Source: Chloroflexota bacterium | GTDB taxonomy: Bacteria; Chloroflexota; Anaerolineae; Promineifilales; Promineifilaceae | DNA length: 64,000 bases | NCBI GenBank assembly: GCA_014584575.1 | Contig: JACTMP010000027.1 | Location: 62,001-126,000 of the forward strand | Reading direction: 5' to 3' | Shown here: positions 24,670 to 33,136 of the stretch, piece by piece | Layout of the letters: each line of letters starts with the position of its first letter | Position numbering within the stretch: position 1 is the first letter of the stretch | Translations under genes and position numbers: made by a program | Notes under the pieces: generated by a model | Told to the model about the DNA's origin: nothing | The model's input: only the letters and a program-made list of their open reading frames with translations | The model's database searches: none

Positions 24670-25744
24670 GGAATTACTCAAAGGGAATGTGGCCCTGGCG
24701 GAAGCGGCCGTGCGCGCCGGCTGCCAGGCTTATTTTGGTTATCCCATCACCCCACAGACGGAGCTTTTGGAGCATATGGCTAAACGGATGGTCGAGCTAG
24801 ACCGTGCCTTTTTGCAGGCAGAAAGCGAAGTAGCGGCCATCAACATGGTGTATGGCGCGGCCGCCGCCGGGGTGCGGGTGATGACTTCTTCCAGCAGCCC
24901 CGGCATCAGCCTGATGCAGGAAGGGTTTAGCTATATCGCCGGTTCGGAAGTCCCGGCAGTGATCATTGACGTGATGCGCGGCGGGCCAGGGCTGGGCAAT
25001 ATCCAGCCCAGTCAGGCTGACTATAACCAGGTGACAAAAACGGCCGGGCATGGCGATTTTCACCCCATTGTGCTGGCCCCGGCCACGGTGCAGGAGGCCA
25101 TTGACCTGACGATGCTGGCCTTTGACCTGGCGGACCAGTATCACACGCTGGTTTTTGTGATTGCCGATGGCGCGATTGGGCAGATGATGGAACCGGCGGA
25201 ACTGCCGCCGATGCGGGAATTATCGGCACGGCCGTCGTGGGCGCTTACCGGCGCCGTTGGCCGTAAACCCAACCTGGTGAACTCGCTCTACATGGGCGCG
25301 GATGGGTTGGAAGAACTGAATCTGCGCTTGCAAGACAAACTGGCTGCCATCCAACAAAACGAAGTCCGCTACGAGGCCCATCTGGTGGAGGATGCGGAAA
25401 TTGTGCTGGTGGCCTTTGGTACGGCGGCGCGGGTGGCGAAAACGGCCGTGCAACATCTGCGCCGTGAAGGAATGCCCATTGGCCTCTTCCGCCCCATCAC
25501 ACTCTGGCCCTTCCCCGAAGAGGAACTGCGCGCCGTGGCCGAAAAGACGGGGGCGCTGCTGGTGGTGGAAATGAACGCCGGGCAAATGCTGCAAGATGTA
25601 CAGCGCATCGTCGGGCGCGATCTGCCGGTGGAATTCCTGGGCCGCATGGGCGGCCAGATTCCTTTGCCGGAAGAGGTTGAAACAGCGGCGCGGGCTTTGT
25701 ATGGGCGCGTGTTGGCGCAGGCGCCGGTATTCGGTAATCGGTAA
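24662..25744 (+). CDS. vorB: 2-oxoacid:ferredoxin oxidoreductase, alpha subunit (VorB/KorA type)
   Basis: 360 residues. '[27 protein letters not shown]' is the typical start of the pyrimidine-binding/transketolase-like domain, followed by '[14 protein letters not shown]' and the C-terminal domain II fold. It fits 3-methyl-2-oxobutanoate or 2-oxoglutarate ferredoxin oxidoreductases, which oxidatively decarboxylate 2-oxoacids to acyl-CoA. The residues at the very end (FGNR and the stop) are encoded by a GTAATCG repeat tract, so the natural terminus has been replaced by repeat DNA. Confidence 0.9.
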   Translation: MSKELLKGNVALAEAAVRAGCQAYFGYPITPQTELLEHMAKRMVELDRAFLQAESEVAAINMVYGAAAAGVRVMTSSSSPGISLMQEGFSYIAGSEVPAVIIDVMRGGPGLGNIQPSQADYNQVTKTAGHGDFHPIVLAPATVQEAIDLTMLAFDLADQYHTLVFVIADGAIGQMMEPAELPPMRELSARPSWALTGAVGRKPNLVNSLYMGADGLEELNLRLQDKLAAIQQNEVRYEAHLVEDAEIVLVAFGTAARVAKTAVQHLRREGMPIGLFRPITLWPFPEEELRAVAEKTGALLVVEMNAGQMLQDVQRIVGRDLPVEFLGRMGGQIPLPEEVETAARALYGRVLAQAPVFGNR

Positions 25745-25786
25745 ACGGTAATCGGTTTTCAGTAGACCAACCGATTACCGATTACG
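25731..25786. repeat. GTAATCG-type inverted repeat forming the vorB stop
   Basis: TCGGTAA units (the second gives the vorB TAA) then CCGATTA units ending ten bases before the beta-subunit ATG. Confidence 0.85.
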
Positions 25787-25795
25787 GAGTAAAAC

Positions 25796-26590
25796 ATGAC
25801 CACTGAATTGATAGAAACATCCCCTCTGGAAAAACTGGTATACGAACGGCCGGAGTCACTGTGTGGCGTGTATACCCATTATTGCCCCGGCTGTACGCAT
25901 GGCACCGCCCACCGGCTGGTGGCGGAAGTGATTGATGAATTGGGCATCCGCGAAAAGACGATTTTGGTCTCGTCGGTGGGCTGTTCGGTCTTTTCGTACA
26001 ACTACTTTGAAGTAGATGCGTGTGAGGCGGCACACGGCCGTGCGCCAGCTATGGCCACGGGCGTCAAACGGGTGAACCCGGACAACATCGTCTTCACTTA
26101 CCAGGGTGACGGCGACCTGGCCTCCATCGGCATTGCCGAGATCATCCACACCGCCGCGCGCGGTGAAAAAATCACCGTTATCTTTATCAACAACGCCATC
26201 TACGGCATGACCGGCGGGCAGATGGCCCCTACCACCTTGCCGGGACAGGTGACGACTTCTTCGCCCTACGGCCGTAATGTGGCCTCCACCGGCAGCCCTA
26301 TGCACATGGCCGAACTGCTCGGCTCGTTGCCAGGCACAGCCTACGCCGCCCGCCGCAGTTTGCACGATGCCCGCCATGTCATCCAGGCCAAAAAAGCGAT
26401 TCGTACCGCCTTTGAAACGCAGATGATGGGATTGGGCTTTAGCGTGGTGGAACTGCTCTCCACCTGCCCCACCAATTGGGGCATGACCCCGGTGGAGTCA
26501 CTGCATTGGGTGGAAGAAAATATGGTACCGGCTTATCCGCTGGGTGATTTTAAGGTAGCGGAAGAGTTGAAGGGGTTGAGAAAGCAATGA
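25796..26590 (+). CDS. 2-oxoacid:ferredoxin oxidoreductase, beta (TPP-binding) subunit
   Basis: 264 residues. The TPP-binding core is visible as 'YCPGCTHG' near the N-terminus and '[20 protein letters not shown]' followed by '[19 protein letters not shown]' (GDG...N motif). It holds thiamine diphosphate for decarboxylation of the 2-oxoacid and works with the alpha, gamma and delta subunits encoded beside it. A GGAGT ribosome site overlaps the end of the repeat tract upstream. VOR versus KOR specificity cannot be settled by reading alone. Confidence 0.9.
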   Translation: MTTELIETSPLEKLVYERPESLCGVYTHYCPGCTHGTAHRLVAEVIDELGIREKTILVSSVGCSVFSYNYFEVDACEAAHGRAPAMATGVKRVNPDNIVFTYQGDGDLASIGIAEIIHTAARGEKITVIFINNAIYGMTGGQMAPTTLPGQVTTSSPYGRNVASTGSPMHMAELLGSLPGTAYAARRSLHDARHVIQAKKAIRTAFETQMMGLGFSVVELLSTCPTNWGMTPVESLHWVEENMVPAYPLGDFKVAEELKGLRKQ

Positions 26591-26639
26591 GATTAGGAGA
26601 TTGGGAGATTAGGAGATTGGGAATCTCTCAATCTCTACC
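26584..26639. repeat. GAGATTGG-type inverted short-period repeat
   Basis: GAGATTAGGAGATTGG units and partner AATCTCTCAATCTCT. It starts within the stop codon of the beta-subunit gene and lies inside the operon. Confidence 0.8.
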
Positions 26640-26657
26640 TTGAAGGAGACTTATTAG

Positions 26658-27941
26658 ATGACCACTCCATGGGCACAACGTTATGCGCAGCGAACGCAGC
26701 GCATGGGCAGCTCGGTAATCCGAGAATTATTGAAAATGACAGAACAGCCCGACCTGATTTCCTTTGCAGGTGGGCTGCCCGCACCGGAACTGTTTCCGGT
26801 GGCGGAGTTTGAAGCGGCGGCGCAGCGGGTGCTGAAACAGCACGGCAGCAAGGCGCTGCAATACAGCACCACCGAAGGGTACCTGCCGCTGCGCGAATTT
26901 ATTGTGGAAAAGATGAGCCAGTACGGGATTCAGGCGTCGCCGGAGAATGTGCTGATTACCAGTGGTTCGCAGCAGGCGCTTGACCTGATCGGCAAGCTGA
27001 TGATCAATTCCGGCGACCTGATTTTGACAGAAAACCCAACCTACCTGGGGGCGTTGCAGGCGTGGCGGGCGTATCAGGCGGAATTCACGGCCGTGCCCAT
27101 TGACGACAATGGCATCCAGGTAGACCTGCTGGAAGAGGCGCTCTGCGGCGGGCCAAAATTCATGTACATCCTGCCCAACTTCCAAAATCCGGGCGGCGTC
27201 ACACTGTCGTTAGAGCGGCGTCATGCGTTGGTGGCTATGGCCGACCGTTATGGCGTACCCATCATTGAGGACGATCCGTATGGCGAACTGCGCTTTGAGG
27301 GCAACCATTTGCCGCCGCTGGTGGTGCTGGATGCAGACAAGCTAAACGGTGAAGCGAAAGCGACGCCGGGCAACGGCCATAATGGTGATGAGGCTGGCTT
27401 TTTCAAGGGCAATGTAATCTACCTGAGCACTTTTTCCAAGACGCTGGCCCCTGGCTTGCGGCTGGGCTGGATGGTAGCGCCCAAGTCGGTGATTCAACGC
27501 TGCGTGCAGGCCAAACAAGGCATGGATTTACACACCAGCAGCTTTGTGCAAATGGTGGCCTACGAAACGATCAAGGGAGATTTCCTGCCCCGGCACGTGC
27601 GCCGCATCCGAGAGGTGTATAAGGCGCGGCGGGACGTGATGATCGGCACCATGTTGCGCCAGTTCCCGCCGGGCATCACCTGGACGTGGCCGGAGGGTGG
27701 CCTGTTCCTCTGGGTGACGTTGCCGGAATGGATGGACGCGGCGGCGATCTTGCCCAAGGCGATTGCCAAAAAGGTGGCTTTTGTGCCCGGTGCGGCCTTT
27801 TACCCGGATGGCAGTGGACGCAATCATTTCCGGCTGAACTTCTCCAATGCGCAGCCGGAGCAAATTGAAGAGGGTATCCGGCGGTTGGGCCGGGTGCTGG
27901 CTGAAGAGTTGGAAATGACGGCGGAGTTAGCGTATGCGTGA
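26658..27941 (+). CDS. PLP-dependent class I/II aminotransferase
   Basis: 427 residues, fold type I aminotransferase of the LysN/2-aminoadipate or MocR-like branch. Features are 'FAGGLPAPELFPVAEF', 'ENPTYLGALQAW', 'PNFQNPGGVTLS', 'IEDDPYGELRFEG' and the PLP lysine in 'STFSKTLAPGLRLGWM'. It has no N-terminal HTH. Its position between the beta and gamma subunits of the oxidoreductase suggests that it makes or uses the same 2-oxoacid (for example valine/2-oxoisovalerate or glutamate/2-oxoglutarate). That link is an inference from context. AAGGAG precedes the ATG. A short loop (about 230-245) is Gly/Asn/His-rich. Confidence 0.88.
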   Translation: MTTPWAQRYAQRTQRMGSSVIRELLKMTEQPDLISFAGGLPAPELFPVAEFEAAAQRVLKQHGSKALQYSTTEGYLPLREFIVEKMSQYGIQASPENVLITSGSQQALDLIGKLMINSGDLILTENPTYLGALQAWRAYQAEFTAVPIDDNGIQVDLLEEALCGGPKFMYILPNFQNPGGVTLSLERRHALVAMADRYGVPIIEDDPYGELRFEGNHLPPLVVLDADKLNGEAKATPGNGHNGDEAGFFKGNVIYLSTFSKTLAPGLRLGWMVAPKSVIQRCVQAKQGMDLHTSSFVQMVAYETIKGDFLPRHVRRIREVYKARRDVMIGTMLRQFPPGITWTWPEGGLFLWVTLPEWMDAAAILPKAIAKKVAFVPGAAFYPDGSGRNHFRLNFSNAQPEQIEEGIRRLGRVLAEELEMTAELAYA

Positions 27942-28018
27942 GAAGGTGGCAAGTGGCAAGTGGCAGGTGGCAGGTGGCAAGTGATCACCTGCAACCTGCC
28001 ACTTGCCACCCACTACTG
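27941..28018. repeat. GGCAGGT-type inverted short-period repeat
   Basis: GTGGCAA/GTGGCAG units, centre GTGATCACC, then CTGCCACTTGCCACC partner. It starts at the aminotransferase stop and ends just before the gamma-subunit ribosome site. Confidence 0.85.
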
Positions 28019-28032
28019 ACGGAGTTATCAAG

Positions 28033-28590
28033 ATGGAAACTTCTATTATTTTTGCCGGATTTGGTGGGCAGGGGGTGTTGTTTGCCGGGCAGTTGTTGGC
28101 GTATGCGGGCATGGATGAGGGGCGGCACGTGACCTGGATTCCCTCCTATGGCCCGGAGATGCGCGGCGGCACGGCCAACTGCACGGTGATCGTGAGTGAT
28201 GAGCCGGTGGGCGCGCCTATTGTGGCGCAACCGGATGTGGCGGTGGTGCTGAATCAGCCGTCGTTTGAGAAGTATGAACCGCTGGTGAAACCGGGCGGGC
28301 TGCTGGTGGTGAATAGCAGTATTGTCACGGCCGTATCCACCCGTACTGACATTGAAACCATTTATGTGCCCGCCAATGCGCTGGCCGAGGAGTATGGCAC
28401 CACAAAGATGATGAATGTGGCCGCAGTGGGGGCGTTGTTGGCGCGACGGCCGTTCTTACCGCTGACGGCCGTGCAGCAAGCCCTGAGCGACCATTTGCCC
28501 GCCGGGAAGAAACATCTGGTGGAGGCGAATCTGCGGGTGTTGCAGGCGGGGTGGGAAGCGGCGATGGGAGAGGTAGTCGGTAATCGGTAG
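28033..28590 (+). CDS. 2-oxoacid:ferredoxin oxidoreductase, gamma subunit
   Basis: 185 residues, typical gamma subunit: 'IIFAGFGGQGVLFAGQLLAYAG', 'SYGPEMRGGTANCTVIVSD' and 'NQPSFEKYEPLVKPGG'. It completes the four-subunit complex although separated from the other subunits by the aminotransferase gene. Start 28033 has GGAG eight bases upstream. An upstream in-frame ATG at 28003 would translate repeat sequence. The C-terminal VVGNR and stop are encoded by the GTAATCG-type tract, the same solution as in the alpha subunit. Confidence 0.92.
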   Translation: METSIIFAGFGGQGVLFAGQLLAYAGMDEGRHVTWIPSYGPEMRGGTANCTVIVSDEPVGAPIVAQPDVAVVLNQPSFEKYEPLVKPGGLLVVNSSIVTAVSTRTDIETIYVPANALAEEYGTTKMMNVAAVGALLARRPFLPLTAVQQALSDHLPAGKKHLVEANLRVLQAGWEAAMGEVVGNR

Positions 28591-28608
28591 TCGGTAATCG
28601 GTAATCGG
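28572..28608. repeat. GTAATCG-type repeat forming the gamma-subunit stop
   Basis: Five units of GTA(A/G)TCG, direct only, no inverted partner before the terminator at 28625. Confidence 0.85.
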
Positions 28609-28624
28609 AAGAGAGAGAAGAGGG

Positions 28625-28654
28625 AAACGGCCGTCCAGGGGGACGGCCGTTTTT
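28625..28654 (+). terminator. Intrinsic terminator built from two ACGGCCGT octamers
   Basis: Arms AAACGGCCGTCC (28625-28636) and GGACGGCCGTTT (28641-28652), running into a T5 tract. Each arm contains one octamer. It closes the oxidoreductase operon. Confidence 0.88.
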
Positions 28655-28701
28655 ATTTGGTGGTGGGCCAAAGCGGGACTATCATTCGGGTTGTGAAATA
28701 G

Positions 28702-28750
28702 GACGCGGATAGACGCGGGTGAACGCGGATTTTTATGTGTGTATCCGCGA
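28702..28750. repeat. GACGCGGATA-type short repeat
   Basis: Units GACGCGGATA, GACGCGGGTG and AACGCGGATT, and then the inverted ATCCGCGA. Intergenic, upstream of the double GNAT gene. Confidence 0.65.
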
Positions 28751-28789
28751 AATCCTGAAATTCTGCGTCCCCAATGGAGAGAGGCGGGT

Positions 28790-29818
28790 ATGGTGACTGA
28801 TGATGTGACGACGGCGTGGGGAGAGGAGACGGCCGTGTGGCTGCGTGATGTAACGGAGAGTGACCTGAAGCTCTTTCATCGGTTTGAGCAGGAAGGGGAG
28901 GAGGGCGAAATGGTGAGCAGTGCGCCGTTGGCGTATGATGATGCAAAGCCTTACCGGTGGGATTGGCATGCCATGTTTTATGGCTCCGGCGTCCTGCGCA
29001 AGAGCATTATCTATCAGGGGCAGGTGGCCGGGTATATGCTGTATTTTGATCAGTTCGGCGAGCAGGAAGTGGGCTACCGGCTGGGCCGTGACTTTTGGGG
29101 GCGGGGGATTGCCACCCAGGCATTGCGGTTGTTTCTGCAGGAGGTGACAGTGCGGCCTATTTACGGCCGTGCCGTTCAACACAATCTGGCTTCCATTCGG
29201 GTGATGGAAAAGTGTGGCTTCCGGCGTTGTGGCCTGGGCCGGGCTTATGGCCAGGTGAATGGGCGGCAAGTGAATGAGGTCTTCCTGCGGCTGGATGCGC
29301 GTATCGGCGAGATCGTGCTGGAAAGCGACCGACTGTGGTTGACGAAGCTCATGCCCACCGACGCGCCGTTTATCTTACGTCTGCTCAATGAACCGACCTT
29401 TATCGAAAATATCGGCGACCGGGGCGTGCGCACGCTAGAGGACGCCGAGCGGTATATTCTCGATGGGCCAATGGCGAGTTATGAGCGTTTTGGTTTTGGC
29501 CTGTATCTGGTGGAGTCCATTGGCACAGGGGAGGCGATGGGCTTGTGTGGTTTGTTGAAACGGGATGTGCTGGATGATGTGGATATGGGGTATGCCTTTT
29601 TGCCGGAGTTTTGTGGCAGTGGGTATGCACGGGAGGCGGCAACGGCCGTGCTGCACTACGCGCATCAGGTTCTGGGGCTAAATCGGCTGGTGGCCATCGT
29701 CAACCCACAAAACCACCCCTCCATCCGCCTGCTGGAAAAGATCGGTTTCCGTTACGAGAAGATGGTCAGGCTGACGGCCGACGCGCCAGAAATCAAGTTG
29801 TTTGCGTGGGGGGATTGA
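28790..29818 (+). CDS. Fused double GNAT (RimJ/RimL-type) acetyltransferase
   Basis: 342 residues with two complete acetyltransferase domains in tandem. The first (about 1-168) has 'YRLGRDFWGRGIATQALRLF' and 'NLASIRVMEKCGFRRCG'. The second (about 175-342) has 'YAFLPEFCGSGYAREAATAV' and 'NHPSIRLLEKIGFRYEK'. Both are of the RimJ/RimL kind, which acetylate protein N-termini or small amines. A single polypeptide with two active-looking sites is less common. Start 28790 is preceded by GGAGAGAGG. The gene is convergent with the DUF433 gene and marks the left edge of the octamer-poor island. Confidence 0.85.
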   Translation: MVTDDVTTAWGEETAVWLRDVTESDLKLFHRFEQEGEEGEMVSSAPLAYDDAKPYRWDWHAMFYGSGVLRKSIIYQGQVAGYMLYFDQFGEQEVGYRLGRDFWGRGIATQALRLFLQEVTVRPIYGRAVQHNLASIRVMEKCGFRRCGLGRAYGQVNGRQVNEVFLRLDARIGEIVLESDRLWLTKLMPTDAPFILRLLNEPTFIENIGDRGVRTLEDAERYILDGPMASYERFGFGLYLVESIGTGEAMGLCGLLKRDVLDDVDMGYAFLPEFCGSGYAREAATAVLHYAHQVLGLNRLVAIVNPQNHPSIRLLEKIGFRYEKMVRLTADAPEIKLFAWGD

Positions 29819-29831
29819 TGAGGAGGGGCGA

Positions 29832-30161
29832 TTATGCCTCTTCGTTTTCTTGAATCTGGTGGTCTGTTTCGTCTTTGAAAGCACGGTAATAAGCCCAGGC
29901 ATTTGCCAGGTCTTCCGCACGTAAAGTTGGGTAGGCTTGTAGTAAATCTGCTTCACTGCTGCCTAACTTCCGTGCCTGTACCAGCAGCCAGACAGGGGTG
30001 CGTGAGCGTACGATACACGGCTCACCACCGCTTACACCGGGGATAGCCTCAATACCGGGAAAGGCATCACCCAGATCGCGTACCACCCATTGCAAAACCT
30101 GAGCCTTTTCCGCCCGGTTCATTTGCGAGAGTAGGTTTTCAGTTTCCTCTAAACGGCTCAT
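29832..30161 (-). CDS. DUF433 antitoxin-like protein without partner
   Basis: 109 residues. The C-terminal part has the DUF433 signature 'GVSGGEPCIVRSRTPVWLLV' then 'EADLLQAYPTLRAEDLANAWAYY', a winged-helix-like domain common in VapB-type antitoxins. DUF433 genes usually precede a DUF5615 PIN-like toxin gene, but here the next gene on this strand side is the convergent GNAT, so no toxin is present. The upstream TcmP gene ends 18 bases before its start, so the two are probably co-transcribed. Confidence 0.8.
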   Translation of the reverse strand: MSRLEETENLLSQMNRAEKAQVLQWVVRDLGDAFPGIEAIPGVSGGEPCIVRSRTPVWLLVQARKLGSSEADLLQAYPTLRAEDLANAWAYYRAFKDETDHQIQENEEA

Positions 30162-30179
30162 GTCGAAAGCGTGTTACTG

Positions 30180-31322
30180 TCACTTGAATGTAAAAATTGA
30201 TTTTCTATCACCAGCTGTGCCAGTTGAAGTAGTAATAATACCTCTTTCCTGCAAACCCTTGATTGCTTTAGTCATATCAGTTGCCCGGATTTTCCCGAAC
30301 CATTCTGGCAGAATTCGCTCGTAAACTTCCTCTCCGGATAAGCGATTATTGGAGCAACTGCTCGCTATTGAATCCTGTAATCGAGCAACTTTATCTTGCA
30401 ATATCTGTTCCTTTGTTGGCTCGGCAAAAATAGAAAGTTGTGTTGGCTTGCTCGCTTTAAATTCTTCTATTTCTCTCTGGTAGTTTTCTTCAACACTACA
30501 AATTAACTCACTAGCTATTATGGCACCCTTGAGATGCCCAGTAGCAAAGACTAAAAAGTATTTATCTTGTCCGGTAATTGACTTTATTGGGTAATAAGCT
30601 GCAAATCCCATTCTTCTAGCTTTCCGGAACTCTTCTGTGAGTCGTCGCAAGTATAGGTTAACAGCATTTATTCGTTTCTCCTCAATGGTACTCCCTGAAA
30701 TCAAGCTAAAGAGCATATCCTTATCACTGATCCCATAGGTGGAACACAACGTATCCAGGTTTTTACTCGCCATAATAGCGTCCGATTCATAAAAACCCGC
30801 TAGACGAGATAGTGTGATATAGTCAAATCGAATCCAGAAATCGGTTGGAGATCCACGATGTATTATTTGTTGGACAACTTCCCAGGCATCAATACCCTTG
30901 ATGCCAAACGGATCAAGGAAACATAAAGCAGGGCTGTTTGAAACCTGATTTAGGACTTGTGAAACATTATCAACAAACGTTCCCTGTAAATTTATAACAA
31001 GATTACCAAATTGTGCAGTGTTCTTCTGCAAATCCTTGAAGTTTCTTTGATCAGCTTCGATATTTATGCAGCGTAGACGATATGGTTTTTTGCCCCGCTC
31101 ATATTGTTGAGCTAATTCTGCTGCTCGAACAGCAGAACCCTTTGATCCATCTCCATAAAGTCCTGCACCCGCAAAAGCATCAATGTAGTAAACATACTTC
31201 GATCTATTTTGGCTACCCAAAATCTTGGTGAAGGGGTCGAGATATTTCTCCAAAATATTCAATTTGCGTTCAGACCAATCTTTCAATTCAATAAAGAATT
31301 CAGTGTTACCTATTTCTGGCAT
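30180..31322 (-). CDS. tcmP: Three-Cys-motif partner protein TcmP
   Basis: 380 residues. It matches the TcmP pattern: N-terminal 'WSERKLNILEKYLDPFTKIL', 'YYIDAFAGAGLYGDGSKGSA' (methyltransferase-like glycine loop), 'CFLDPFGIKG' and a C-terminal winged-helix part ending in 'KGLQERGIITTSTG'. The family is defined by its gene neighbour, a three-Cys radical-SAM-like protein (DUF5131/phage Gp37-Gp68), which is present here 86 bases upstream. The biochemical role of the pair is not established. The gene is visibly AT-richer than the surroundings and contains no ACGGCCGT, suggesting recent transfer. A GAGG ribosome site precedes ATG 31322. Confidence 0.88.
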   Translation of the reverse strand: MPEIGNTEFFIELKDWSERKLNILEKYLDPFTKILGSQNRSKYVYYIDAFAGAGLYGDGSKGSAVRAAELAQQYERGKKPYRLRCINIEADQRNFKDLQKNTAQFGNLVINLQGTFVDNVSQVLNQVSNSPALCFLDPFGIKGIDAWEVVQQIIHRGSPTDFWIRFDYITLSRLAGFYESDAIMASKNLDTLCSTYGISDKDMLFSLISGSTIEEKRINAVNLYLRRLTEEFRKARRMGFAAYYPIKSITGQDKYFLVFATGHLKGAIIASELICSVEENYQREIEEFKASKPTQLSIFAEPTKEQILQDKVARLQDSIASSCSNNRLSGEEVYERILPEWFGKIRATDMTKAIKGLQERGIITTSTGTAGDRKSIFTFK

Positions 31323-31408
31323 CAGTTACCTCTAACCTATTCAACTTGACCAGCAGTCGAGCCGATTATCGCTCAGCCTCCGTGTTAGAAAGCATATTGC
31401 GGGATACA

Positions 31409-32149
31409 TTAAGTTGGGACAGGCAGCGCTACGCTATCAATTAATGAGATAGGCATTTGGTCCCACGTTGTACCCTGTAATAAGCGCCCGGATTTTTTCT
31501 TGTTTCTCCCCCCCCATTGCTTGAAGAAAAATGGAGTCTTGGTAGTTAAACATTGATCACGAATTTCAATAACCCATTCTTTCCTAAGAGATCGTGCTTT
31601 GGGACCTGACTCCCCTCCCACAATGACCCAGCTTATTCCCTTCAAGTCTAAATTCGTTAGAGGGCCTAACAAAGGCTCAAGCGATAAGAATTTGATGTGA
31701 GCATCTGTTTGTCTTAGATGATCTATCCTATAAGCATATTTCTGGGTTTCAACACTCACACCCATCCAAATATTTGGCCCCCAATTGAGTGATGAACTTA
31801 CATCGGCTAATCTTTCTGACCTCTTTGTTAATATCTGATATTGATGCCAGTGTGCACGGTTCATCACATCAAAGACACGCTGTATATAATTTAGTGGGAT
31901 GCTTTCATGGAATAAATCACTCATGGAGTTAACAAAGATCATTTGTGATTTCTTCCATTGCAATGGTCGTTCCAACATGTGTTCATGTAATGTAAGTTCG
32001 AACCCATTTGCATAGTTTTGTTGTCCCATAGCTTGTAGTCTAAGTGCCATTCGTTCAGCATAACAATTTTTACATCCTGGGCTTACCTTATTGCAACCAG
32101 TAATAGGATTCCACGTTGACTCGGTCCATTCAATTTTTGATTGAGCCAT
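31409..32149 (-). CDS. DUF5131 (phage Gp37/Gp68-like) three-Cys protein
   Basis: 246 residues. It begins '[20 protein letters not shown]' with the three cysteines in '[15 protein letters not shown]' (C-x6-C-x2-C), followed by '[11 protein letters not shown]', '[13 protein letters not shown]', 'WMGVSVE' and '[14 protein letters not shown]'. The layout is like a small radical-SAM enzyme without the classical CxxxCxxC. It is found on phages, plasmids and chromosomes. With TcmP it forms the conserved three-Cys pair. AAGGAAGGG lies upstream of the ATG, and a promoter is visible at 32190-32217. No octamer occurs in the gene. Confidence 0.9.
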   Translation of the reverse strand: MAQSKIEWTESTWNPITGCNKVSPGCKNCYAERMALRLQAMGQQNYANGFELTLHEHMLERPLQWKKSQMIFVNSMSDLFHESIPLNYIQRVFDVMNRAHWHQYQILTKRSERLADVSSSLNWGPNIWMGVSVETQKYAYRIDHLRQTDAHIKFLSLEPLLGPLTNLDLKGISWVIVGGESGPKARSLRKEWVIEIRDQCLTTKTPFFFKQWGGRNKKKSGRLLQGTTWDQMPISLIDSVALPVPT

Positions 32150-32189
32150 AATAATCCCTTCCTTTGCTAAAAAGCATTATGTTTAGTTT

Positions 32190-32217
32190 ATTATATCTAT
32201 GAACAGTGACAAGTAAA
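32190..32217 (-). promoter_or_regulatory. Promoter of the DUF5131-tcmP operon
   Basis: On the minus strand: TTTACT (32217-32212), 16-bp spacer, TATAAT (32195-32190), about 40 bases before the DUF5131 start. It lies in a 290-bp AT-rich divergent intergenic region. Confidence 0.6.
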
Positions 32218-32386
32218 GAACAAATGTTTTGTTTTAAGAGTCAATTGGTGCATCTTTCTCAACCAGCAAATTTTATAGGGAAAATTGTAATCTCTCCCTT
32301 TTTGATTTCCCAATTTCCAGTGGATATTCCGTCCCAAATGCAGGGCTAAAAGTTGGCGAAGAGAGTGAATAATAGGTTCACGGCCG

Positions 32387-32415
32387 TTGCCGCCCCCTTC
32401 TCATTCCCTTATACT
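32387..32415 (+). promoter_or_regulatory. Promoter of the AbrB/Doc module
   Basis: TTGCCG (32387-32392), 17-bp spacer, TATACT (32410-32415). The first T of the -35 box is the last base of an ACGGCCGT octamer, as also seen at 54602-54630. Confidence 0.6.
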
Positions 32416-32452
32416 CTCCGTTTGTACGGCGTAAGCACAGATGGAGAAAATA

Positions 32453-32692
32453 ATGGTACGAAAAATCTTCAAAACGGGTAACAGTCTGGTCGTTTCTTTG
32501 CCTAAAAAATCCATTGAACTGATCGGCTTACAAGAAGGCAGTGAAATTTCCCTGACTGTAGATGAAAACCAGGGGCGTATTGTGATTGAACCGGCAAAAC
32601 CGCCACTGGCCGGCATTGATGCAGAGTTTGCGCAACAACTCAACGACTTTATTGAACAATATCGGTCGGCATTAGAAGCGCTGGCAAAATGA
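32453..32692 (+). CDS. AbrB/MazE-type antitoxin
   Basis: 79 residues. N-terminal swapped-hairpin AbrB fold: 'VRKIFKTGNSLVVSLPKKSI' and 'LQEGSEISLTVDENQGRIVI', followed by a helical tail that would wrap the toxin. GGAGA five bases before ATG 32453 supports this start; an upstream ATG at 32441 lacks a site. It overlaps the Doc gene by four bases (ATGA), the usual arrangement of an antitoxin-toxin pair. It probably represses its own promoter at 32387. Confidence 0.85.
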   Translation: MVRKIFKTGNSLVVSLPKKSIELIGLQEGSEISLTVDENQGRIVIEPAKPPLAGIDAEFAQQLNDFIEQYRSALEALAK

Positions 32693-33075
32693 CCGAATAC
32701 CTGACAGCACAGCAGGTGCTCTTTATCCATGCCCGTCTCATTGCTACAACTGGCGGTGAACATGGCGTGCGCGATATTGGCTTGCTGGAATCGGCCGTTG
32801 CCCGGCCCCAGGCGACTTTTGACAGGGTGGAGTTATATCCAGGTCTGTTCCACAAGGCAGCAGCACTCATGGAGTCGTTGGCACAAAATCACCCGTTTGT
32901 GGATGGGAATAAACGAACGGCCATCACTGCCGCGATGTTCTTACAACGTAACGGCCGTCGGCTGGAAACAACCAACGCCGAATTAGAGCGATTTACATTG
33001 TGGGTGGTGACGGCACGGCCGTTGCTCCCTGAACTGGCCGATTGGTTCCACATGCACACGATACCGGCGGATTAA
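32689..33075 (+). CDS. doc: Doc-type Fic-domain toxin
   Basis: 128 residues, the length of death-on-curing proteins. The active-site motif is intact, 'HPFVDGNKRTAITAAMFL' (HxFxxGNKRT). Doc transfers phosphate from ATP to EF-Tu and blocks translation, and the partner antitoxin neutralises it. Usually Doc pairs with Phd; pairing with an AbrB-type antitoxin is also known. The start overlaps the antitoxin stop. Unlike the TcmP region next door, this gene contains octamers (32949 and 33014). Confidence 0.92.
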   Translation: MTEYLTAQQVLFIHARLIATTGGEHGVRDIGLLESAVARPQATFDRVELYPGLFHKAAALMESLAQNHPFVDGNKRTAITAAMFLQRNGRRLETTNAELERFTLWVVTARPLLPELADWFHMHTIPAD

Positions 33076-33136
33076 GCCAGATCAATTAAGATTGGACAAG
33101 GTCATTGGGCGGGTGCTGCTCATAAGTTTATACCTG

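Noticed and set aside
19856..28608. CRISPR array suggested by repeated AATCGGTAATCGG tracts
   Set aside because: Units are 7-8 bp with no unique spacers, tracts are short and inverted, and no cas gene is present.
30180..32149. Prophage remnant suggested by the Gp37/Gp68-like name of DUF5131
   Set aside because: No phage structural, integrase or replication gene nearby; the pair is a known chromosomal neighbourhood on its own.
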